A DNA stretch of 64,000 nt. It comes from Sycobia sp. Sy_11 (Eukaryota; Arthropoda; Insecta; Hymenoptera; Epichrysomallidae). Positions 50,646 to 61,400 of the stretch are shown in pieces. A program made the translations under genes and the position numbers. Within the stretch, counting starts at the first letter, position 1. Each line of letters starts with the position of its first letter. The notes under the pieces are model-generated. The model searched no databases and was not told where the DNA came from. It was given only the letters and a program-made list of their open reading frames with translations. The DNA lies in assembly GCA_018907035.1 (NCBI GenBank), contig JACCIC010000039.1:3254501-3318500 (forward strand), in the 5' to 3' direction.

Positions 50646-51634
50646 AGTAACACAATTATATTTTTCAATATAGACTAGATTTCTGTAGACATCTTCACAC
50701 CCATGTATTCATCATATGTAAGTATGGCTCTGAATGGGTTTGCGCCACCCCTTCAAATAGTTTCAAGAAGTGCTGGCGAAGATATCTCGTTTCCTTTTGT
50801 TTCCATCAGTATTTTAATATACTTGATACACACAGTATGGGCTATAATGCTGGTTGAAGTCTAAAATATGATCAGATTTGACCTGGTATAAAGTAACAAA
50901 GGTTCAGAGCGCCCGTTTCTAGGAATCCACTCCATGCCCTTCCCTGTACACTTGAGCCAAGGAAGGATAAAGAGTGAAATGTGCTCTCCTTTGGGATCTC
51001 ACGCGCAGAGTGTACTCTTTATCTCTCTCCACTGTCTTAAACCTCCTGAACCTGGGCGAGGAATGTAATTATTAGAATTTAATCTTAATATTATCTTAGT
51101 TTACAAATTCGAGTTTAAATAGATAAAGATACGTTTTTGTTGCTTTTAATGATTTTTTTGCAACTTTGTTAAGAGTTCATTAATTTAACAGCTAAAATGA
51201 AATTTGTAAGAAGTTATATAATTAAAGTAAAAATTTTTTAATAAATGATAAACCAGAAATAAAGATACCTATAATATGCTTATCGTGTAATTACATTCTT
51301 CGTTCTATATAAAGTTTTATCAATGATATTGCTAATTTAAATGCTTCTATCAGTTGTATTTAAGAAGTTTTCAAAAAATCTTATTACGAACATTCTTTTT
51401 AAATTTTGCTTTTTCTTTTTATAGGGTGACGGCGGCTCTCCACTCGTTGATAATAATGTACTCGTTGGAATCGCAAATAAAAATACTGTTCAGTGCGATG
51501 ATACTGTCAAACCTGCTTTGTATACCAAAGTATCTGAATTTTCTATGTTTATTCGCAACATTATGGAAGACAACGTTGTGGAAAGCAATATAATCGTCCA
51601 CGATAATCCACCACATATAGCGCTTCTCTTCTAA
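47636..51634 (+). CDS. SPH3: secreted S1-family serine protease homolog, triad Asp and Ser lost
   Basis: Exons: 47636-47699, 48650-48975, 49807-50121, 51425-51634 (304 aa, stop TAA). The signal peptide MIYCELFFIFLILLGTDLSN is followed by ILA as the likely cleavage site. The propeptide LQLEQ precedes ILGG, so P1 is Gln. His76 is kept (SAAHC), the Asp position is Asn125 (YNIAVV), and the Ser position is Gly238 (GDGGSP). Cysteines match the three S1 disulfides, and sequons NFT (52) and NRS (80) are present. The tail contains IIVHDNPPHI. Unlike SPH1 and SPH2, exon 3 ends aat|gtaagt, a GT donor with the last codon Asn instead of Lys. The introns are 950, 831 and 1,303 bp. Intron 1 holds an 18-bp tandem repeat, and intron 3 holds a GA microsatellite. 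A TATATAAA lies 82 bp before the ATG. Confidence 0.9.
48308..48387. repeat. 18-bp tandem repeat, about 4.4 units, SPH3 intron 1
   Basis: Four consecutive 18-bp units of the form acattctaattaccttag (48308, 48326, 48344, 48362), plus a partial fifth. Units differ by two to four substitutions and no indels. Intronic. Confidence 0.85.
50599..50641. repeat. (GA)n microsatellite in SPH3 intron 3
   Basis: GA run preceded by CACA/CATA repeats. Confidence 0.97.
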
Positions 51635-51733
51635 TATTCCGAAATTATTTTAATTGCTTAAAATGCTTAAATTAGAATGATTTTTACTTTATGTAGACTC
51701 TAGAATTGTTAATCCATGAGAAAATTTTTGTAT

Positions 51734-51739
51734 AATAAA
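51734..51739 (+). terminator. candidate poly(A) signal of SPH3 (AATAAA)
   Basis: AATAAA 100 bp after the SPH3 stop codon. Confidence 0.4.
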
Positions 51740-52034
51740 TTTGTTCACTTGTATGATTTTCATATAATTAATTTATATCATATATCATATTCATACTTGT
51801 TATGCAAGGATGAAATGCATGATAATATATGTTCTAAATGGATAGATAAACTTGATTATATAATATGCCCATTTGTTAGAACAAGCTGAAACAATTATTA
51901 ATATTTCTTAAATTTCTTAAAAACTCGTTATTGAATCTGTCTATAGTATATTGTACACACTCTAAGACAGTGCGATCAGTTATTGAACGATGTTTGTTTA
52001 AGCGACCTATAATTTATTCAGTTTCGGATGTCAC

Positions 52035-52480
52035 TCTCGGATGCACAGGTGGGATCCTGTAGCAAGTTCACGAGACCCTTAGGAACTCGGTGTTACTTTA
52101 TGCTTTTTGGTAAACTGAATAAATTTTCCAAGATTCACAGGCTCCAAAATTGGTCATTTCCAATATGAGGATTATTTTTAGTTTAAAATGGTTATTTAAA
52201 AAAAAAAATAAAGTAATTTCTATAAATAATTACATTTTATAAATATTTTATCACATGCATTTGGTTTTCTGCAAAATCTATATTTCAAAAAATAATGATA
52301 ACGAGGCACCATGCGGTCTGCAACTCGTCTGATGATATATTTCAATCCATTTGTATTTATTTACCTGATGACATATTTCAATCCAATTTATTTCAATGAT
52401 TCATTCTGCTGAAGTAATGACAATAATAAAATTTTACTATGTATCAAATTGTTCTTCATGAATCAAAGAATAATGCAATC
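52035..52480. repeat. dispersed repeat, copy B, between SPH3 and SPH4
   Basis: Counterpart of the repeat at 25.05-25.49 kb. The first about 140 bp are collinear with copy A and the remaining about 240 bp are inverted relative to it. This copy is more AT-rich than copy A, matching its surroundings. Confidence 0.5.
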
Positions 52481-52638
52481 TGCTTGTTTTTCTTTTATTT
52501 TGAATGAGAAAGAGAGAGAGAGAGAGTATTTATAAACACAGCATTCCAGTTATAAAGATTCTAACTTAATGGATTAAAGCCCTAATTAATAGGATCTTCC
52601 TGATAAAAATATACGTTGCATTCGCTTTTAAAATAAAA

Positions 52639-52971
52639 TTGACTGTATTCGTACATGACAGTTCTGTTCTAAATAATCGTTATAACATTCTGTCAAGCTG
52701 GTCTAAAATATTGAACTACACAACAGCCATTCAAAGAGATTTTTTTTTAAAGAACAAACATGGATTGATTAAGTGTGTAAATGACCTTACTTTCACAGAT
52801 TATCTTGGAGCAATTGGAGAAATAGTGCAACTTCGTAAGATTCTTTACGTTTACAAAATTCCTAACAATAAAATGAGCCAGCTAAAAAGAAACATTAGTA
52901 ATAGGTGCAGAAAAATAGAAATAATTTACAGTAAATATGATAAAATTAATGTAAAATATACTCTGGAATAA
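52639..52971 (+). other. unrecognised 110-codon open frame upstream of the LINE relic
   Basis: An open frame starting MTVFVHDSSVLNNRYNILSS and ending KINVKYTLE, with no recognised domain. The base composition is AT-rich, like the surroundings. It may be an upstream piece of the LINE relic that begins 450 bp later, or chance. Not supported as a gene. Confidence 0.2.
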
Positions 52972-53419
52972 AACGAATGTAATAATCAGATCATTAATTA
53001 CTAAATAGACAAGTATTATTATCTCTTCTATAAGCACCTCCTAACCCGCACTACGTCATTGAAAAGAAATTAGATAATTTACTAATAAAGAGTAATGCAC
53101 GGATTTTTCCATTACGGGCAACAATTTTTAAGGAGCGTTTCTAGTAAATTTTAAGTGTAAGAAAACAAATATTCATAGACCCAAAAGATGTAAGTAAACT
53201 GCCTGAATTAATTAAAATAAATGTTGAAAACACAGCATATAATCAAAGTTAATGCGTTAGATAAGATACGCCCTTCATGGGTCCCGAAAAATCCAAATCG
53301 TGTACTCAAGTGTAAAAATAATACTTTTATAGAATTTAATTTTTTATGGAATATAACCTACAGAATTTATTTTCTATATTGTAATTTTGCTTTCAAAACA
53401 TGATAAACTAAAGCATCGT

Positions 53420-53792
53420 CAAGGCTAGATGGGATTGATTATTTTATATCTTTAAAATAGCTAACAAAATATAAGCTATTGCTTTTAGGCATATTTAACC
53501 AATTATATACTGAAGTAGAATTTCCAGAAAATTTTCATAAATCGTATTTATATTTTATTAAAAGAGCCGATGAATTTTGCAATCTGCAAATTGTTTGAAA
53601 ATATGCTCGAGAACGAGCTGCAATGGTTGTTCGAAACTCAATCGCTATTACCGAAGAATCGAAGTGGATTTTGTAAAGGCCCATCTTGGGCTGACAATTT
53701 GCCTAATCATATGATTCATATCGAGGCTTTCAATCAACACAATGAACTTTATAGATTATTTTTAGATGTTTGTGAGGTATTCGATAAAGTAA

Positions 53793-53856
<64 letters not shown>

Positions 53857-54180
53857 CTTGAAACAATTTCACTTTACGGCTGTCGCAATTCAAATCCTTG
53901 AATTTGTAAGGTTTTTAATCTCCGAGCGTTATATTTACACAAATTTTAGGGACCACCAAATTATCTGCCGCAGTAAGGCATACTTAGGTCCTTAATGTAT
54001 GTAATGCAAGGTGTCTGTTTTGCAGTTCGCCGATGGCGTCTCTTTATTCTCAAAATACAAAAATTCCCTACAAAAAGCTGTCTGCTGTGCAGAAAGAGAA
54101 TTTCGAACAATAGAACTTGAACTGGCACTTCATAAAACAGTTTATATTAATTTTAACAAGCTAATAATATTTCAATGACT
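53420..54180 (+). mobile_element. LINE (non-LTR) reverse transcriptase relic, split by an AT microsatellite
   Basis: Pieces in several frames follow the order of a non-LTR reverse transcriptase: SRLDGIDYF (SSPGLDGIDY type) near 53,430, FENMLENELQWLFE then LLPKNRSGFCKGPS from 53,600, and LYRLFLDVCEVFDKVN (the LDxxxAFDxV catalytic block) at about 53,750. A 55-bp (AT)n array comes next, then VAIQILEFVRFLISERY, and then QFADGVSLFSK near 54,030, where the FADD catalytic box reads FADG. Stops separate the pieces. A dead relic of a Jockey/R1/I-like element; the exact clade is not decided. Confidence 0.75.
53799..53854. repeat. (AT)n microsatellite inside the LINE relic
   Basis: The AT array interrupts the reverse transcriptase relic just after its LDVCEVFDKV block, so it arose after the element decayed. 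Confidence 0.95.
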
Positions 54181-55416
54181 TTTCTCAACACAAATTGAAT
54201 CAATTTTAAGCTAATGTCAACGAACCCTTAAAATTTTCAAATTTTTACAAGACTGCAAATGGTGAGCTTTATTTAATTTTAGTGCTCTTCTCAGATAGCT
54301 GAGTACGGAAGCTACATATTTTTTTGAAAAAATAGAAAGATATTTTCTTTATCGAATTAAGCACCTCCAAAGGGAAAAATTACTTTGATAAATATTATAT
54401 AGATTACACCGATAATTCCATAAATTGTAAAATATATCACGTGAACTAATTGTACTTATCAATCGCTTATGATCGAATCACTGCAATCTGTCCGGCTCAT
54501 CTCAATTTTATTAAGGATCATGTGTCCAAATGTCAAAGAATATGGAAGACATTTATTACGTTGTTTAGAACTGCAAGTTATTAGATCATAAAAGCGCAGA
54601 TATGATAAACGCGTTTACAAAATTACAAAGCAGAATGCGAATATATTAGCATGCAAATGCCTATTTAAATTTCTATCTGAACACCATATTATTGTATAAA
54701 AAAATCTAGAAAATTTTACCATAATATATTTTTTTCCATTTAATATAAAACTCAGAAATTTCAATAGACGCTTCAAAAGCTAAATAAAAAAAAACAGAAG
54801 AAAATATCATTTTCCTTATGATATATAATTTTTATTACTTGAATGCTCCCTTTCTGATTATTGGCCATTTAAATATTATAATATAATAGAGGTTCAAATA
54901 CAAAATGAACACTAAAATCAAAATCAACACTTCTACTAAAAGTGAAATTTTTTACAATGGTGTCCCATAGCTATGCCTTCCACTGATGTGGAGAAACATC
55001 CATGATGCTTTCTTTGCAACCAAAACTTTCCTTGAATACTCTTTATGCTTTACTTTGAATTAATTCTGTAATTTTTAACTCTATAACGAACCCCGAGTTT
55101 ACTAATATACACGATGCTTTTTGTACATTCTTTTCTGCTTTCCATTCGATCTATTCACAACTGATAGGTAGAATCCATAGAATACTTAATTTGCCAGTGA
55201 GAATCAAGATAACGATACGATGCCATATTGTATATGTATAATAGTAATTGAATATTCTCGTGGTGCAGATCAAATATCTTTTATTAAACATTAATTTAAA
55301 TATGTTTTTGAAGATATTCTACAAGTAATGACATAAGTAGAAAAAATATTATAAGGTTCGTTTAGTTAATTGTCGATATATTTGGAAGCTTACTTTATAC
55401 AGTTTATAGAGTCAAA
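54181..55416. other. SPH3-SPH4 spacer, right part, nothing recognised
   Basis: AT-rich DNA after the LINE relic and before SPH4 exon 1. No domain, repeat array or clear promoter element is visible. Confidence 0.5.
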
Positions 55417-58400
55417 ATGGCTTACTGTTTCTCATGTTTAATTTTTGTAATAGTTTCGATTACACAGCTTCACCAAGGTATTCTACTTTAATGACGTTAT
55501 AGATAATGTTTAAATTTATAAATTTTCTACTATATTAAAATTAGATTTAACATAATTAATAGAAAAAGTTTATTTAATTTTTTAAATGTCAGGAGAAAAA
55601 TTGTGATATCAACAAAATAAGTCAAAATTTATTTTAGTTAAATAAATTACTGATATTTTCAAATAAATTATAGGAAGTCTATGTAATTAATTTGTAATTA
55701 AAAATGACCATAATAGAAAATGTTGGGTAAATGTTAGGACTACTGCCAGCAAATCGTCCTAGAATAGTATTCGGTATAATATGTATAACGGTATAAACAA
55801 TACCATAAATTAAATATTATTAAGTTTATTATAAATTTTGGACCTAATTTTCAATTTCACTGTTGATGTTTCTTAATTTGAAACTAAGCAAAAAAATTAG
55901 AATTGCTGTTTCCTCCTTGCTACTAATTTCAATGGTTTCTAAACAATCAGAATGAGTTTAATATTGAATAAATGAATTGGAAACCGAAATTCGCATATTT
56001 TTTTCAAAAATTAAGTATGCATTAATGAAAAAACGTATTGATTTTGTGTTTAATATAAAAAAACAGCATATTGTAAAAAATATACAGTTTTAAATTTTCA
56101 TAAAACACATTTATTAGAATACAATACTGTGCAAAATATTTTTATATTCAAGACAAATTCTGCTTTTACGTATTACTTGTTTAACGTATCAAATTCTATA
56201 GTGTTCTAAATGATATAAATTTCCATTTTAAAAGAAAGAAAAGGTTAAACATATGTATCAATATTTTGTACATTATATTATTTTTCTCTTATTTACTTAA
56301 AGTATGTTTATACTTATAATAAGTTTCCTTATTTTGACGTTTCTCTCAAACGCCACCTAGCGGACTTGAGCTGACCATGGTTTCAGTTTAGGTTCTACCG
56401 GTAAGAGCAGAATTGGTTTTGGTGGCCAAGAATACTTTTTCAGCAGTACGCATTCAACAGTCATGAAGCTACTAGTGCAAAGCAAGTCCGATTGTAAATT
56501 ACGCGTGGCTATTCATTTTTTAACTGCAAAAGAGTTAATCTATAATCTTTACTCACGTATTGTGACAAATCCCGAAATGAAGCCGCAAATATGGTTTGAA
56601 ATAAACATGAAGAAAGATCTCCAAAAGTGGTAAAAAGTGGTCGGTACTTTGCTGGGAAGATTATAGCTATGGTAGTTTCGGAGGAGTTAGATGGTTTATT
56701 GTTTCGATTTTCTTGAGTCAGGTACTTTATTAATGCAAATAGATACTGTGAATTGTCAGGGAAACTCCAATAGACGGAAATGCCTTGGGAATGGTCAAAA
56801 CAGTTTTGCTTTTCATGACAATGCTCGGCCTCATTCTGATAAAAAACACAAAACTTACTTCAGAAATTCGAATGGAAAATTACTTTCCAAACCTTACACC
56901 AAGTGATTATTCATCCACAAACAGGACACGCCATTTTTTAAGGAAGGAAGATTGATTTCAGAATTCAATCAGTTTAATTTGAAGAAACATTCATCTCAAA
57001 ATCATCACTCTCTCAGAAGCATACTCTGAATATTACCCAGATGTTAGATTATGTCAAAAGCGGTTTGCGTATTTCAAAAGTGGTAATTTAGCCAAGAAAG
57101 TTTGAGTATGAAGAATTTCAGGCATTACTTGATGATTATCCAGGTCAAACGCAGAAAAAGCTTGTTGCATTGATAAAAGTAATATGCCAACCCATTTCTA
57201 AATGAATAAAATCACTGTGATTCATTCATAAGCTATGAAATTGAATGTCGTACGAATTTGGGCCTTTAACGAATATAATTAATGTATTTAAATATATATG
57301 GTAGCTACACGACAATTATGGAAGTCAAAAGTTCTTTGGCGAATAGGAAATGTTACCTCACCTTATGTATCATTTTGAAATTGCCTTTTCTGACTAGCAC
57401 TTGTTCTAGTCGATACAGACTGCCCTTCTTAGAGATAATATACTACATCTTAAGGTATTGAATTTAACTTGTTTTGTTCCTAGACTCAAAAGACGAGAAA
57501 TTTTTTTGCGACAGAATCCAAAAAACGCCTGAATCATGGGTATAGATAGACCATAGCTAGCGATGGACTATGTTTTGAGCAATACTTTCATTATTTCCTT
57601 ACAGCATTTTGTTATTCAAATAAAGCTGTAATTTTCATCGGAAATACGAACATTTTAAGTTTCAAGCTCAATATATCTTATAGTCATAATATTTAAGCCT
57701 CAAGCGTTAACAACTTATACGAAATTTCAATTTTATGAACCAATGACAAATGATGCATAATTATTTAATAACATTTTTATTGCTACGTGATATCTCTTAC
57801 ATATTACATATACTATTTTCATATATATTTTACATATACATTTAACACGGTTACAGTGTAGTGATTAGGTTCTAAGAAATTCGATTAATTGTCTGTGTTT
57901 GTTTTATGTTAGTTTCAGCCTTGAAGACTGAACATATTATAGGTGGGTATGATGCTCCTGATGGTCATTTCACCTACCAAATTTCAATCTTAGCTAAAGA
58001 AAACTTTACTGAAAGGATTACACAAGTCTGCGGAGGTGCTGTCCTTAACAAAGAATTTGCTCTAACGGCCGCTCATTGCTTTGTCAATAGTTCTGGAACT
58101 TTAAAAGAATCGCATTTTGTAGTTGTTGCTGGCTCATACTATTTGAGATCACTAGAAGGTATCGAAGTAGCTGTAGATGTGATTTATTTACCTGGTTTTG
58201 AAAAAAAATTCGACTTGTACAATATTGCCGTAATAAAAGTAAGTTCACCTACCTAAAATTTATAAATAATATATGTTTATGGATATAGATTAATTAAATA
58301 TATTTAATGATAATACTACTAAGTATAGGATACTATAATATTATCAGTAAAGTTATAAATGTATGAGTAATACATTATCCTACAATGATCTTAACTTTAG

Positions 58401-61400
58401 TTGTGTTTAATTAGCCTTTCGTCAATATACATAGACAGGCAAATATTTATTCAAGTAAATTTTGTTGAAGAACTGATAATTAGATAGAGAAATCATAAAT
58501 TGGAACGTTTTTTTTGAAATAAATAGAACCTGTAAAAATTTTCATAGAAAAAACGTCTTGGGTTAAAGCGAGTAAATTATATTAATTTGTAAGTATATTT
58601 TGAGAACGGGTAATTGTTAACTTTTCGGAGCTCATGTTTGCACCTGAACTCTCCTGGTCTCGCTTTGTTAATTAAAAAACTATTTTTATATTAATATTTA
58701 TTCCATGCGAACATTATTCAAATATTTTTACACATATGTTCTCCTTGCATATTTTTCCTGTTCCGCCTTACAAACTCAATTAATCTCATTCTTAGTCTAC
58801 CCCATCCACTAATGCGACAAAATTAAAAAATCGAGTATATTTAAAAATTAAGATACATAGCTGCGATACCCTTCAAAGTAGTTTCCTCCTGCATCTATAC
58901 ACTTATTCTAGCGAGTTTTCTAGTTTTCGTAACAATTCTGGAATACTTCTTGCGGGACCTCTCCAAGTTTCCTCGTCACAGATTCTTGAATGTCTTCAAT
59001 GGAATCAACATGTCGGCCTTTGACGAATTTTTTCACATGAGGGAATAGGAAAAGTCGCAGAATGACATGTCCGGTCCATAGGCCGGTTGTGGTAACGTTA
59101 CGATACCTTTAGACATCAAAAACTGAGACACTGAACGCATTGTGACAGGGGGCATTATCGTGATGAAGAACCGAAGTCTTTGCGATCTCTGGAAGCACTC
59201 TGAGCACCCTTTTTCGTAATTTTTCGAGCACATTGCGGTAGAATAATTGATTTACGGTTTGTCCAAGTGGTACAAACTCTTTATGAACCACCCCTTTGCT
59301 GTCGAAGTAACAAGGCTTCTTTGGCCTTGACGTTCCAGGGTACAGTCACGGTTAGCTTTTTCGTTTACTTTCGGGATCGTATGAAAGAACCAACTTTCAT
59401 CACCAGTAATAAATCCATCGAGAAGAGTAGGATCACTTTAAACCTGCTCGAGGCAATCTTGAGCGATGTTCATTCGGTGGGCTTTTTGCTCACCTAAAAG
59501 GTTCTTCTTCTGCATGTTAAGAGAAGATTGATAAATAATATCGAGAAGTAATTTGACTATGGTATTTACATACAGTTAAAGGTTTTATGGTAAATCTGAT
59601 ATTAAATTTTTACAAATGTCTTAAAATTTTAGTAGACTTATGCAGACGTCAGTTGAATTTTTAAGAAAAATTAATTTATTATAGTTAATAGATAAAACAG
59701 ATATTTAAAAAATATTGAATGTGCTAATATGATTACAGATGAATTCCTTCTATATATTGCAAATTCGTGGTTTTGTAATAATTTTCTAATGCGATAGTCC
59801 AGTGTTTGTATAAATAATTTTTTTACTATTAATGAATTAAAACAGTATTCGATTATTTAACTTTGTATCAAGTCGACGTTTACAATGAGTAAATCAAAGC
59901 AGTATCTCATTAGCCCATGCGATAAAAGAATAGAAAGAGGAAGAAGAAGGTGATACGTATTCACTCCTTGTATTTAACTTTCCGCAAATACTTGCTACTC
60001 ATTGATTATAGGTACTGCTGTATCGTTATAGAGTAATAGTTATTCAAGAAAAAATAAGAATAATATATATAGATGATTACCGAAGTGTAAAGCCTATTGC
60101 CATTGTAACTATTGTCCAAAATAAAGTGCATTGAATTTATGGTTTTATTGTTTTTCGATAACCAGTCAGTACATACACAAAACTATGATTCCCTGACGTG
60201 GACAATAATACATGGCCTGACTTTTTAGTATACATAATTCAAAATATAAAAATATGCATAAATTCTACGGTTCCGTGCTTCGAAATTACTGTATATATAG
60301 TTACAAAAACGGTTACTGTATACTGATAAATTAATAATAATATTAGTCCAGCATTGTATAAAGTGTCGCCAACAGATTCCGACAGTTTCCGCAAATCAGA
60401 TAAAAAAATTGGCCACCTTTTCCGACCAATCATGTACGATAATGATGGCTTGAGTGAAAAATTAATCTATATTCTTGTTTCATAAAGTAATAAACTAAAC
60501 TTAACAAATACTTTTTCAGTATGTGTTTTAATTATAATAGCATAGTGTATATATTTTACGAAAGCTACTAATTTATTAACTTATGACAGTTCGCGTTCGA
60601 ATTATACACTGAGGATGGAATACAGATAGAGTATGTCGAATTACCGACTTATAACGCATTATTGGTAAACAGTTCATTGGTAGTCTCGGGATACGGTTAT
60701 GAAATGGTCGACATCAGAAAGAATCTATTGCTTGGAGCCATGGGTAGATATGGTGGTACCTCGACCCTTATTTTAAAGTATGCAAATGTGAGCATTATTG
60801 ATGAAATCCAGTGTCACGACAATTATCCTAGAGTAGATATTACACATTTAGTATGTGGCGTAATGATAGCACCTCAAGATACACAGCATTGGGGTATTTG
60901 TAAGGTATGTATTTTCTGTCGATCAAAATAATACTGTTTACAAAGAACATATAAATTAGTAGAATATTAATGCTGTCAAAGAAATTTCATTCAAAAATAT
61001 GCCTTTAGTTGTTAACCGATTATTTCTGTTCATAGAAATATTCATCTTTATATAAGCTTTACTTAATTCGAATATTCATTTTGCAAAACCTATTTTATAA
61101 ACATAATATTTAAGTGATAAAAATAATGAAAGATCATCATTGCTAATAATTTAATACGTAATAAATTTTTAATCTAAATGCCGTACATTCATTAATACAG
61201 TCACTTAAATCAGTGTGACAAAAATTCACCTTGTGCAAAAGGAAGTAGAAATTGTAAGAATTCGATTGAATTGTTTGAACAATGGTGAAATTTACAACGT
61301 AAAAAATTTTATAAATATTGATTACGTGAATTAAATTTACGTTAGATACAAAACGCAGCTGATATAAATCATAACTGTTTCTATCGTACGATATGGAATC

